A stretch of DNA of 64,000 bases from Myxococcus flavus. Lineage in GTDB: Bacteria; Myxococcota; Myxococcia; Myxococcales; Myxococcaceae. This document shows, piece by piece, positions 1 through 7,877 of the stretch. Made by a program: the position numbers and the translations under genes. The DNA lies in the NCBI RefSeq assembly GCF_050038885.1, contig NZ_CP143624.1, forward strand, positions 4,402,001-4,466,000, in the 5' to 3' direction. The stretch's first letter is position 1. Every line of letters starts with the position of its first letter. Under the pieces are notes generated by a model. That model searched no databases and was not told where the DNA came from. It saw only the letters and a list, made by a program, of their open reading frames with translations.

Positions 1-106
1 GGACCTCCCCTTGCTGTACCGCGGCCTCCAGCCCGCTGGAGTGCGCGAAGCCCCCGGTGGGGAAGCCCGAGTCCGCCAGTTGCAGCACCCGCCACGTCGA
101 GCCCAT
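1..106 (-). CDS. ureF: Urease accessory protein UreF, N-terminal fragment (cut by window edge)
   Basis: The first 35 codons are visible, starting at an ATG at 106-104, 11 bases after the ureC stop. The translation begins MGSTWRVLQLADSGFPTGGF and continues with a AHSSGLEAA stretch, the hallmark N-terminus of UreF. UreF works with UreD and the GTPase UreG to load nickel into the urease active site in the cytoplasm. Its place directly behind ureC fits an ordinary urease operon. The rest of the gene, and any ureG or ureE, lies outside the window. Confidence 0.9.
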   Translation of the reverse strand, partial: MGSTWRVLQLADSGFPTGGFAHSSGLEAAVQQGEV

Positions 107-117
107 GCCTCGCGCCC

Positions 118-1833
118 TCAGAACAGCGAGTAGAGCTGCGCCAGGGGCAGGCGCTTCGCGGGCTCGCAGCGCAGGAGCTCACCGTCCGCGCGGACCTCGT
201 AGGTCTCCGGGTCCACGGTGAGGGTGGGCATCGCGTCGTTGAGCTTCATGTCCTTCTTGCCCAGGTTGCGGCAGTCGCTCACCGCGACCAGTCGCTTGGT
301 GAGGCCCAGCTCCTTCACCGTGCCCTCGGCGAAGGCGCGGCGGGAGATGAAGGCCACGCTGGTGGCGCCCAGCGCGCGGCCCCGCGCCCCGAACATGGGC
401 CGCATCATGTAGGGCTGCGGCGTGGGGATGGACGCGTTGGCGTCGCCCATCTGCGCCCAGGCGATGAAGCCGCCCTTCACCACCAGCTCCGGGCGGATGC
501 CGAAGAAGGCCGGGTTCCACAGCACCAGGTCCGCCAGCTTGCCCACCTCCACCGAGCCCACCTCGTGGGACATGCCGTGGGCGATGGCGGGGTTGATGGT
601 GTACTTCGCCACGTAGCGGCGGATGCGGAGGTTGTCGTTGTCGCCGCGCTCTTCGGATAGACGGCCGCGCTGCTCGCGCATCTTGTGCGCCGTCTGCCAC
701 GTGCGGCAGATGACCTCGCCCACGCGGCCCATCGCCTGGCTGTCGGACGCCATGATGCTGATGGCGCCCAAATCATGGAGGATGTCCTCGGCGGCGATGG
801 TCTCCCCGCGGATGCGGCTCTCCGCGAACGCCACGTCCTCGGGAATCTCGCGGTCCAGGTGGTGACACACCATGAGCATGTCCAGGTGCTCATCCAGCGT
901 GTTCACCGTGTACGGGCGCGTGGGGTTGGTCGAGCTGGGCAGCACGTTGGGCTCGCCGCACACGCGGATGATGTCCGGGGCGTGCCCACCGCCCGCGCCC
1001 TCGGAGTGGTAGGTGTGGATGGTGCGGCCCTTGAACGCGGCCAGCGAGTCATCCACGTAGCCAGACTCGTTGAGCGTGTCCGTGTGGATGGTGACCTGGA
1101 CGTCCTCTCCCTCGGCCAGGGTGAGGCAGGTGTCGATGGCGGCCGGCGTGGTGCCCCAGTCCTCGTGCAGCTTGAGGCCGATGGCGCCCGCGCGAATCTG
1201 CTCCACCAGCCCCTGCGGCAGGGACGTGTTGCCCTTGCCGGTGAGGCCGATGTTGAGCGGAATCGTGTCCGTGGCCTCCAGCATCCGATGGATGTTCCAC
1301 GCGCCCGGCGTGCAGGTGGTGGCCTTGGTGCCCGTGGCGGGCCCGGTGCCGCCGCCCACCCACGTCGTGACGCCGCTGGCCAGCGCTTCGTCCGCCTGCT
1401 GGGGACAGATGAAGTGGATGTGCGTGTCCAGCGCGCCCGCGGTGACGATGAGGCCCTCGCCGGCGATGGCCTCGGTGGTGACGCCCACCACCATGCCCGG
1501 CGTCACCCCGGCCATGACGTCCGGGTTGCCCGCCTTGCCGATGCCGGCGATGCGGCCACCCTTGATGCCGATGTCCGCCTTGTAGATGCCCGTCCAGTCG
1601 ATGATGAGCGCGTTGGTGATGACGCAGTCGAGCGCCTCCGCGTCGCCCACGCCGGCCTGCTGCCCCATGCCCTCGCGCAGCACCTTGCCGCCGCCGAACT
1701 TGCACTCGTCGCCGTAGACGGTGGCGTCGCGCTCCACCTCCGCCCACAGCCCGGTGTCTCCCAGCCGCACCCGGTCTCCCGTGGTGGGGCCGAACATGTC
1801 CGCGTAGTGGCGGCGGTCCATCTTCCGGCTCAT
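118..1833 (-). CDS. ureC: Urease alpha (catalytic) subunit
   Basis: 571 residues, the normal length of bacterial UreC. It hydrolyses urea to ammonia and carbamate using a dinuclear nickel centre. The nickel ligands can be seen: the HIH pair in GALDTHIHF (about residue 135), the lysine to be carbamylated in GLKLHEDWG, histidines in IHTDTLNE and YHSEGAGGG, the flap histidine in MVCHHLD, and the ligand aspartate in ASDSQAMGRVGE. The start ATG overlaps the stop of the upstream ureAB gene by four bases (ATGA), so the two are translationally coupled. All catalytic residues I could check are intact, so the enzyme is expected to be active once matured. Confidence 0.97.
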   Translation of the reverse strand: MSRKMDRRHYADMFGPTTGDRVRLGDTGLWAEVERDATVYGDECKFGGGKVLREGMGQQAGVGDAEALDCVITNALIIDWTGIYKADIGIKGGRIAGIGKAGNPDVMAGVTPGMVVGVTTEAIAGEGLIVTAGALDTHIHFICPQQADEALASGVTTWVGGGTGPATGTKATTCTPGAWNIHRMLEATDTIPLNIGLTGKGNTSLPQGLVEQIRAGAIGLKLHEDWGTTPAAIDTCLTLAEGEDVQVTIHTDTLNESGYVDDSLAAFKGRTIHTYHSEGAGGGHAPDIIRVCGEPNVLPSSTNPTRPYTVNTLDEHLDMLMVCHHLDREIPEDVAFAESRIRGETIAAEDILHDLGAISIMASDSQAMGRVGEVICRTWQTAHKMREQRGRLSEERGDNDNLRIRRYVAKYTINPAIAHGMSHEVGSVEVGKLADLVLWNPAFFGIRPELVVKGGFIAWAQMGDANASIPTPQPYMMRPMFGARGRALGATSVAFISRRAFAEGTVKELGLTKRLVAVSDCRNLGKKDMKLNDAMPTLTVDPETYEVRADGELLRCEPAKRLPLAQLYSLF

Positions 1834-2600
1834 GAGCGCTCCTCCTCGTGGCCGAAGCCCTGGGCGCGCACGGCCTCCAGCGCGCGCTCGCGGCCCCCGG
1901 GCGTCACCTTCCCGCTGCCCAGCGCGTTGCCGCCGCGCACCACCGAGTCACCGGCAATGGCGACCAGCTGCACCGTCTTGCGCTCCCCGGGCTCGAAGCG
2001 CACCGCGGTGCCAGCGGGGATGTCGAGACGGCGGCCGTAGGCCTGGGCGCGGTCGAACACCAGGGCGCGGTTCGTCTCGAAGAAGTGGTAGTGGCTGCCC
2101 ACCTGGATGGGGCGGTCTCCCCGGTGGGTGACGCCGAGGGTGACGGTGTCGCGCCCGTCGTTCAGGAGGATGTCACCCGGCTGCACACGCACCTCGCCGG
2201 GGCGGCCCTCCATCCGCGCCGGGACCGCGCCGAAGCGCTCCAGCGGAGGGACGGGCAGGAAGCTCCCGTACAGCGCCAGCTCCAGGTTGCCGTGCTCGGC
2301 CACCACCGGGTGGTGCACCGTCACCAGCTTGGAGCCGTCCGGGAAGGTGCCCTCCACCTGCACCTCCGCCAGCATCTCCGGCACGCCGTCCATGACCTGT
2401 GCGCGCCCCAGCAGCTGGCGGCCCAGGTCCATCAGCTCGGCCACGCCCCTGCCGTCGCGGATGAACTCGAGGAGCTGGGTGGCGATGAGCGCCACGGCCT
2501 CCGGGTAGTTCAGCCGCACCCCGCGCGCGAGGCGCTTCTGGGCGAGGAAGCCGGCCTGATGCAGCAGCAGCTTGTCGACATCGCGTGGGGACAGGTGCAC
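1830..2600 (-). CDS. ureAB: Fused urease gamma-beta subunit (UreA-UreB)
   Basis: A single 256-residue frame starts with GTG and joins the two small urease subunits. Residues 1 to about 100 are the gamma subunit (MHLSPRDVDKLLLHQAGFLA, LNYPEAVALI, EVQVEGTFPDG). Residues from about 130 on are the beta subunit (GDILLNDGRDTVTLGVTHRGDRPIQVGSHYHF, shown here only as landmark). The fusion is like the small subunit of Helicobacter and some actinobacteria rather than the separate ureA and ureB of most proteobacteria. It forms the structural enzyme with UreC, whose gene overlaps its 3' end by four bases. Confidence 0.95.
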   Translation of the reverse strand: MHLSPRDVDKLLLHQAGFLAQKRLARGVRLNYPEAVALIATQLLEFIRDGRGVAELMDLGRQLLGRAQVMDGVPEMLAEVQVEGTFPDGSKLVTVHHPVVAEHGNLELALYGSFLPVPPLERFGAVPARMEGRPGEVRVQPGDILLNDGRDTVTLGVTHRGDRPIQVGSHYHFFETNRALVFDRAQAYGRRLDIPAGTAVRFEPGERKTVQLVAIAGDSVVRGGNALGSGKVTPGGRERALEAVRAQGFGHEEERS

Positions 2601-2647
2601 GGCGTCAGCCTAGTGCGCCGCGTCAAGGGCTTCCAAGGGAGGGCCGC

Positions 2648-3490
2648 TCAGGCGCGGCGGGCCCAGGGGTCATCACCCAACAGGCCGGGGAGGAACGACA
2701 GCCAGTCGTGTGTGGTGCGCAACAGCGCCTCGACCGAGACGGCCGCCGCGCGCAGCAGCAGGCCGTCCTCGCCCAGCGGGCTGACGGTGGGCACCAGCTC
2801 GGCGCGCGGCGTCACCGGCAGCGCGGAGAGCCGGGCGGCGAGCGGTGCGCGGGCCGCCGCGAGCGCGGGGCCCACCAGCAGCACCGTGGCCAGGGCGTCG
2901 AAGCGGCCCAATCGCTCCGGGAGGGCACCATGCCGCGGGTCCAGCAGCCAGCGCTCGTCCACGAGCGCACGCCCCCCCACGCGCACGCGCAACGTCGAGT
3001 CGTAGCGCGCGAAGGCCCAGCGCTCGCCACGGGCGCTGCGGCCGGAGGTGACCACGTCCGCCAGCACCAGCGAGGCGCCCGGCGCCAGCCGCACGTCCAG
3101 CGTCTGGGCATAGCGGGCGCCGGCGAAGCACACGGTGGGGTCCGGGACGAAGGCCAGCAGCGCGCCCTCGTCCACGCGCGCCACCACGTCGGTGCGGCAG
3201 CCCTGGGGCGAGCGGTAGACGCGGTTGGCGCCCTGGCTGGCGAGCAGCGCCGTGGCGCCAGGGGCGACCTCCACCTCCAGCGAGAGGTGGTCGCCATCCA
3301 CCAGGCCGCCGCCGAACGCGCTGGTGTAGGCCCACGCAGCGTGGCCGTGGTTGCGGGGCGTGAGCAGCCGGAGCGGGCTGTGCGCCAGCGCGTTGCGTAT
3401 GACGGTACGTGGACCGGCGCGCTCGAAGGCCAGCCTCGCTCGCCCGGCACGCCGCGGTTCTTCGGACTCGCTCTGCTCGGGCGCCCTCAC
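2648..3490 (-). CDS. ureD: Urease accessory protein UreD/UreH
   Basis: 280 residues, GTG start. It matches UreD in length and landmarks: RARLAFERAGPRTVI near the start, a NHGHAAWAYTSAFGGGLVDGD stretch, ANRVYRS, VPDPTVCFAGA and a GR..GERWAF segment. UreD is the scaffold that binds the apo-urease first and recruits UreF and UreG for nickel insertion. It is first of the urease genes, 47 bases ahead of ureAB, an order (D-AB-C-F) seen in many operons. The PilZ-domain gene ends only 45 bases upstream on the same strand and may be co-transcribed. Confidence 0.9.
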   Translation of the reverse strand: MRAPEQSESEEPRRAGRARLAFERAGPRTVIRNALAHSPLRLLTPRNHGHAAWAYTSAFGGGLVDGDHLSLEVEVAPGATALLASQGANRVYRSPQGCRTDVVARVDEGALLAFVPDPTVCFAGARYAQTLDVRLAPGASLVLADVVTSGRSARGERWAFARYDSTLRVRVGGRALVDERWLLDPRHGALPERLGRFDALATVLLVGPALAAARAPLAARLSALPVTPRAELVPTVSPLGEDGLLLRAAAVSVEALLRTTHDWLSFLPGLLGDDPWARRA

Positions 3491-3535
3491 GGGGAGGAAG
3501 CCTGCGGCAGTCGCGGCTGGAGCACAACGCCGGCC

Positions 3536-3913
3536 CTAGGCGCCGCCCGGACCTCCATCCTCATCGGACACGAGGACGGACTTGAGTCGCTCCATGGCCA
3601 GCGGCGGCATGTCCGTGAAGGCCAGCCCGACCTCGAAGCGGGCCACGCCGTCCTTGGGCAGCTTCCGCGTCCAGGCCACGCGTGCTTTGCACTCCAACGA
3701 CGTGCCGTCGCGCAGGAACAGGTCCAGCTCCAGCTCGGAGTCCTGGGTGTACTGCTCGTCGGAGTAGATGCGCACGCCTCCCAGGCTGGCGTCGAGCACC
3801 TGCTGCTTGTCCACGCGCCTCCGCAGCCGCGCGGGCCGCGCATACAGCGGGGCCGCGAGCCGCGGAAAGCGGCGGCGATCCACGGGAGATTCATTCACGC
3901 TTGCGCTGTTCAT
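3536..3913 (-). CDS. PilZ-domain protein (putative cyclic-di-GMP receptor)
   Basis: I place the start at the ATG at 3913-3911 because a GGAGAAGG Shine-Dalgarno sits seven bases before it; a longer frame reaches 3973. The resulting protein has 125 residues. It carries the PilZ signature: an arginine cluster DRRRFPR near the N-terminus and, about 35 residues later, DASLGGVRI, matching the RxxxR and (D/N)xSxxG motifs that bind cyclic-di-GMP. There is no second domain. Myxobacteria use PilZ proteins in motility, polysaccharide and developmental control. The position just upstream of the urease operon suggests co-transcription, but a functional link is not shown. Confidence 0.85.
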   Translation of the reverse strand: MNSASVNESPVDRRRFPRLAAPLYARPARLRRRVDKQQVLDASLGGVRIYSDEQYTQDSELELDLFLRDGTSLECKARVAWTRKLPKDGVARFEVGLAFTDMPPLAMERLKSVLVSDEDGGPGGA

Positions 3914-4302
3914 CGTCCAGCCTTCTCCGGGAGAGAAATCCGGCCGGGTTCCCGGGCGACTGGCGCTCAGCATAGGGGATATGGCGGGTTGTGACGAACT
4001 CGTGGCCCCTCCCCAGCCCGCAGCGTCCTCCGTGGGCGGGTGTCGTGCCGGACCCGCACGGCGTCAGGGAAAGTCCGCTCGGGGCGGGTTGCGCGGGCGC
4101 CCGGGTGTGACGCGGGCCGCTACTGCGTGCGGGAGACTGTGACCTGTCGCGCTACGAAATCCTCCGGTCCGGGCGGGAGTCCCGGTGCCCTCTTCGAGCG
4201 AGCGCCGTGTCGGGGGCGCCCTGGCTCGCCGAGTGCAATGGGGGCGCCCGGGTCTTCAGCAGACCCGGCAGTCGTCATCCCCCAACGAGAGGTTTTTCTT
4301 CC
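3914..4302. other. Intergenic region between divergent PilZ and lipoprotein genes
   Basis: 389 bases without a convincing gene. It must hold the promoters of both neighbours. The only open frames are GC-rich shadows with no start signal. I see no clear -10/-35 or -24/-12 element; a GAGAGG ahead of 4303 is the ribosome-binding site of the lipoprotein gene. Confidence 0.5.
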
Positions 4303-5139
4303 ATGAGCATCAAGTTGACGGGCCGCCTGATGGCGGCCGCACTCCTGAGCCTGACCGCCGCCGGTTGCCAGGGCGAGGAGGCGCAGCCGGCCGAGGCTGA
4401 CAAGGTTTCGACCCAGGAGGCCCCCTCGAAGCAGCAGTGCGTCGAGGGCTTCGGGGGTGTCCTGAACTGCGCGACGGGCAACGCGAAGCTGGCGCGCACC
4501 GAGAAGGCCGTCACCGTCACCGGGCTGGCGGACGCGGCGAACGACGGTGTCTCCAGCAGCTTCGCGCGTGCCGTGAGCTGGGAGCAGACGGTCACCTTCG
4601 ATGGCCTCGGAAAGGCCAATCAGGGTTTTGCCCTGGCGGCGCGTGATGGAGAGCAGGTGGTCAGCTCCCTCCAGGTGAGCGTCAACAACGAGACGGGCCG
4701 GATGACGTTCGCGCCGCAGTTCACCGGCATGCCGGGCGGCTCGACCTACAGCATGGACGTGTACAGCGGCGGCGTCTTTCAGTTCCGGCACATCAACCGC
4801 GGCCTCTGGTTCCCGCCGGACGCGTCCTGGTACGACATCCACATCCGCCTCACGCGGTTTGACGTCCACTTCCGCAACGAGAACGACTTCGTCTTCGCGC
4901 GTCACAACAAGTCCGGCGCCACCATCACCCCGGGCGCCTGCGTGTGGGGCATCCGCAGCGAGACGCCGGGGGCCTTCACCTTCAACTTCGACGGCCGCAT
5001 CGTCCGCGGTGACTACGTCGAGTTCGTCGAGGAGGTGGGCGACGGCCACTACCCGTACACCAGCTTCTCGGCCATCGACCTGACGGCCGCCGCGAACGCC
5101 CTCACCATCGAGGGTGAGTCCATCGTCCGCGGCAAGTAG
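4303..5139 (+). CDS. Exported lipoprotein of unknown function
   Basis: 278 residues starting at MSIKLTGRLMAAALLSLTAA, a signal peptide ending in a lipobox (LTAAGC, Cys at about 17). The mature part opens with an acidic Gln/Glu linker, then a GVLNCATGNAKLARTEKAVTVTGLADAAN region and beta-rich sequence with many aromatic residues (VFQFRHINRGLWFPPDASWYDI as landmark). I recognise no known domain. The start was chosen over an in-frame ATG at 4207 because the signal peptide begins here and GAGAGG precedes it. It is alone on this strand, ending at a strong hairpin terminator shared with the converging gene. Confidence 0.75.
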   Translation: MSIKLTGRLMAAALLSLTAAGCQGEEAQPAEADKVSTQEAPSKQQCVEGFGGVLNCATGNAKLARTEKAVTVTGLADAANDGVSSSFARAVSWEQTVTFDGLGKANQGFALAARDGEQVVSSLQVSVNNETGRMTFAPQFTGMPGGSTYSMDVYSGGVFQFRHINRGLWFPPDASWYDIHIRLTRFDVHFRNENDFVFARHNKSGATITPGACVWGIRSETPGAFTFNFDGRIVRGDYVEFVEEVGDGHYPYTSFSAIDLTAAANALTIEGESIVRGK

Positions 5140-5172
5140 CCCGCGGTCCGTCATTGCATCCAGGGGGGACTG

Positions 5173-5205
5173 ACGCCGGGTGGGGCTTGATGCCCTACCC
5201 GGCGT
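5173..5205. terminator. Bidirectional terminator-like hairpin between convergent genes
   Basis: A 14-bp stem (5173-5186 with 5192-5205, one G-T mismatch) closes a five-base TTGAT loop. It lies 34 bases after the stop of the lipoprotein gene. The TAG stop of the converging minus-strand gene (5197-5195) falls within its 3' arm. No long T-run follows. Confidence 0.65.
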
Positions 5206-5581
5206 TCACGTCTTCGAAGCCCAGGACGCGGCGGAAGTCGGGCGCCCGCCAGAAGACGCTCCCCAGGGCCTGGAAGCGGCGCAGTTCTTCATGCTCCGGC
5301 CATGAGCGGTAGGGGGGGCGGGCCGTGCGCACGTCGATGGGCTGGGCGGCGGGCGGCTCGCCGCGCTCGAGCGCCTCCACGTGCTGCTTCAGCAGCAGGT
5401 GCGAGTCCGTGGCGTCGCGCGACAGCACCTGGGCCGGCGTGTCGTGCTTCTTCTGGAAGCGGAGCCCGCCCGTGGACAGCAGGATGCAGGCCGGCTTCAG
5501 TCCCGCTCGCCGCACCAGGGTGTTGGCGAAGTACAGGGACATGATGGAGGGCGTGCAGCCGTAGGCATGGCGGAGCGACAT
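5195..5581 (-). CDS. Small hypothetical protein
   Basis: 128 residues from the ATG at 5581 (MSLRHAYGCTPSIMSLYFAN). A longer frame reaches 5644 but its extra N-terminus is low-complexity Pro/Arg. I recognise no domain. The middle (ILLSTGGLRFQKKHDTPAQV) and the C-terminus (FWRAPDFRRVLGFEDV) look like ordinary globular coding sequence with G/C third positions. There is no signal peptide. It lies 81 bases behind the small Cys-rich lipoprotein pair on the same strand and could be the last gene of that transcript. Confidence 0.45.
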   Translation of the reverse strand: MSLRHAYGCTPSIMSLYFANTLVRRAGLKPACILLSTGGLRFQKKHDTPAQVLSRDATDSHLLLKQHVEALERGEPPAAQPIDVRTARPPYRSWPEHEELRRFQALGSVFWRAPDFRRVLGFEDVNAG

Positions 5582-5662
5582 CGCGTTCAAGCCGTGACGC
5601 GCGCGGCGCGGCTGACGTGGAGGGGGAGCGGGCGCGTCGGGCACGCCCGCTCCGGGGGCGTG

Positions 5663-6073
5663 CTACGGCTCGGCGGGGATGGTGCAGATCCACGTGCCGT
5701 TGGACCGGCAGAAGCAGCCGCCGGTCGGCACGCCCGGCACGCAGCAGTCGCGCGAGGTGCCCGGGGTCGCGCAGCGGGTGCCATTGATGTTCACGCACAT
5801 GTCCCGCGGGTTCGTGCAGTCGGGCGGGGGCGGGGGCGGCGAAACCTGGCAGTACTGGTAGTTGCCGTTGCACTGGACGTGGTCGCCATCCGCGGCGGAG
5901 CAGGTGGTGCCCGTACACGACAGGGTGCTTCCGTCGGAGCAGGACGTCGAACAGGAGACGAGGGCGCTCGAGTCCTCTCCCAGCTGCTCCTGCGTCTCGA
6001 CGGGCTCCACGCCGCCACAGGCCACCAGGGTCGAGGCGATGACGGCCGCGAGCACAGCGAAGGTCTGCTTCAT
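5663..6073 (-). CDS. Small Cys-rich lipoprotein
   Basis: 136 residues from MKQTFAVLAAVIASTLVACG (lipobox STLVAC). The start is set by AAGGAG ten bases upstream; the frame itself is open to 6109. The mature part has about 14 cysteines in two halves joined by a polyproline stretch (SPPPPPPDC). The C-terminal half (DCTNPRDMCVNINGTRC...DCCVPG...GGCFCRSNGTW) looks like a disulfide-bonded extracellular module. It starts 23 bases after the stop of the next lipoprotein gene, so the two form an operon. Function unknown. Confidence 0.7.
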   Translation of the reverse strand: MKQTFAVLAAVIASTLVACGGVEPVETQEQLGEDSSALVSCSTSCSDGSTLSCTGTTCSAADGDHVQCNGNYQYCQVSPPPPPPDCTNPRDMCVNINGTRCATPGTSRDCCVPGVPTGGCFCRSNGTWICTIPAEP

Positions 6074-6096
6074 GAGGTATTTCTCCTTGGTGAGGG

Positions 6097-6396
6097 TTAC
6101 TGGTTGCAACAGACGTAGTGCACGCCGACCCAGGGGTTCGGGAAGTCAGCGTAGATGCAGGGGGCCACGTAGCTCACGCCGCCCCGGTCCGCGCAGAGGC
6201 CGGGAGCCTGGGTCAGCGCCTGATGACAGGCATCTTCCTGAGAGGCATGGGATTCCCCGCGAGCGTATAGACATGTTTGCAGGTTCCCCTCTGTGGATGT
6301 CAATTCCTGCTCGGTCGCATCCACCGGACCGCAAGCCACGAGTCCTCCGCTCACCAGCGCCAGCAAGGCTTTCACCGAACGCGTCATAGGTGACAT
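6097..6396 (-). CDS. Small lipoprotein, first of a tandem pair
   Basis: 99 residues from the ATG at 6396 (MSPMTRSVKALLALVSGG) or 96 from the internal ATG at 6387; the GGAGGGG site lies 4 or 13 bases ahead. The lipobox is GGLVAC. The mature peptide has five further cysteines, ending in a vicinal pair (WVGVHYVCCNQ). It resembles the downstream lipoprotein in size, acidic N-terminus (VDATEQELTSTE versus VEPVETQEQLGED) and Cys content, so they may be diverged duplicates. Function unknown. Confidence 0.65.
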   Translation of the reverse strand: MSPMTRSVKALLALVSGGLVACGPVDATEQELTSTEGNLQTCLYARGESHASQEDACHQALTQAPGLCADRGGVSYVAPCIYADFPNPWVGVHYVCCNQ

Positions 6397-6830
6397 TCGA
6401 CCCCTCCAGGGTTCCAGGCCCCATTCGCGAGGCGGTGGAGCTGGAGAGGAATTGAAACACTTTGCGTTGCAGTCACGCCATGGGGGCATGGTTGTCTTAA
6501 GGGAATGCCGTATGACTTCTTTGTAGCTTTGTGGTGCGGCGGTCGAGGGGCGGGCGGCGGTGGCGCGCTGATGGTGCGGCGCCCGGACCTTGCGCTGCGC
6601 TTCGCGGAGCTGTTCCAGGCGCCCTGGGCGTGAGCGGCGGGCGGCACCGAGCGTCCAGGCAACCACCCCGCCGCGCATCCCGTCTCCAGAGGCGAGGCAT
6701 CTGGTGGTGCGTGTCCACGGCTGGACGCGCGCGCCGCCCAAGCGGGTGCAGGCGGACAGACGGGACTCGCCAGCGGCGCCCTCACTGCCCACCTTTCGCT
6801 TCGGGCAACGGGACGGCGAGGAGGTCGACG
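6397..6830. other. Divergent intergenic region
   Basis: 434 bases between the lipoprotein pair (minus) and the membrane protein (plus). A conspicuously AT-richer patch at about 6440-6535 stands out from the GC-rich surroundings and is the likely promoter zone for the lipoprotein operon. No gene with a plausible start was found; long frames here are shadows. Confidence 0.45.
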
Positions 6831-7877
6831 GTGAGCAACGCGCACGGGGAGTTGTCCCTGGCCCAGCCAGTCGGCGACGCGAGACAGGCGGCGCCACAGC
6901 GGGTCCTGAAGCGATGGCTGGTGGTGGGACTGAGGCCCGCCTTCGCGCTGGTGGGCGTGGGAACGCTGGCGCTGCTGATCCGGAACGCGGGGCCCCGGGA
7001 GCTGGGCGAGGTGCTGGCCGGCGCGGCGCCCTGGCTTCCGTGGGTGGTGCTGCTGGAGCTGGGGCGGCAGTGCATGGACGGTCTGGCCACGCGGCGCTCC
7101 TACGGTCCGGGCGCAGCGCGCGTTCCCTGGCGCGTCCTGGCTCGTGCCCAGCTCATCGGCACCGCGGTCTCCAGCATGGCCCCGGCGGGCCGCGCGGCGG
7201 CGGAGGCCACCAAGGCCGCGCTGCTCAGCCCCTACATGGGAGGAGGCACCGCCACGGCGGCGGCGGCCACGTCCCAGTCCGCGTCCCTGGCGGCGGGGGG
7301 CTTCATCTCGTTCCCCTGCGCGCTGGCGTCATACCTGCTGACAGGCATGTCCCTCTTCACGGTGCTCATGCTGGCGCACGGCGTGCTTCTGGTGCTGCTG
7401 TCCCTGGGCGTGCGCGCCTGCATGCGCGCGAAGCGGCCGGGGGCCTGGCTCGCGTGCCGCTTCAGCCGCTGGGCGCTTCACGCGGAGCAGTTCCAGGCCT
7501 CCGCGCGGTGTGGCTCGCTGCTGCCCTGGCCGCCCATGCGCGCGTTCCTGTGCAGCCGGTTCTTCCAGGTGGCGCAGTACGGCGTGCTGACACACGCGGT
7601 GGGCATCGACACCTCGCTGGTGCAGGCCTTCTTCTCCCAGGGGCTCTACCTGTGCGCGCTGGCGGTGGGCTCCTTCGTCCCGGGGCAGGTGGGGGTGAGC
7701 GACGGGGCCTTCGCGCTGGCGGCGGGCGTGCTGGACACCACGGCCGCGCGCGCCATGTCGGTGGCGCTGCTGGGCCACCTGGTGCAGCTGCTCTTCGTGG
7801 TGATTGGCGCGCTCACCCCGCTGGTGTGGCGGCAGCCGGCGCCCCTGCCCGCAGCACCCGCACCGGCGTGCCGCTGA
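6831..7877 (+). CDS. Integral membrane protein, lysylphosphatidylglycerol-synthase TM / UPF0104-like
   Basis: 348 residues from a GTG at 6831, chosen because GAGGAGG lies seven bases ahead. The sequence has about seven to eight hydrophobic helices (first near residues 30-52, GLRPAFALVGVGTLALLI) and the family's conserved pattern: a conserved AxxAxxTKAALL-type segment (APAGRAAAEATKAALL), and a late SFVPGQVGVSDGAFALAAG motif. Members move or synthesise lipids at the inner membrane; the precise substrate cannot be read from sequence. No catalytic aminoacyl-transfer domain is attached. The 3' end overlaps the converging oxidoreductase gene by 65 bases. Confidence 0.75.
   Translation: MSNAHGELSLAQPVGDARQAAPQRVLKRWLVVGLRPAFALVGVGTLALLIRNAGPRELGEVLAGAAPWLPWVVLLELGRQCMDGLATRRSYGPGAARVPWRVLARAQLIGTAVSSMAPAGRAAAEATKAALLSPYMGGGTATAAAATSQSASLAAGGFISFPCALASYLLTGMSLFTVLMLAHGVLLVLLSLGVRACMRAKRPGAWLACRFSRWALHAEQFQASARCGSLLPWPPMRAFLCSRFFQVAQYGVLTHAVGIDTSLVQAFFSQGLYLCALAVGSFVPGQVGVSDGAFALAAGVLDTTAARAMSVALLGHLVQLLFVVIGALTPLVWRQPAPLPAAPAPACR

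Noticed and set aside
4120..5154. 344-codon minus-strand frame opposite the lipoprotein at 4303
   Set aside because: The plus strand has a signal peptide with lipobox and a ribosome-binding site; the minus product is a shadow.
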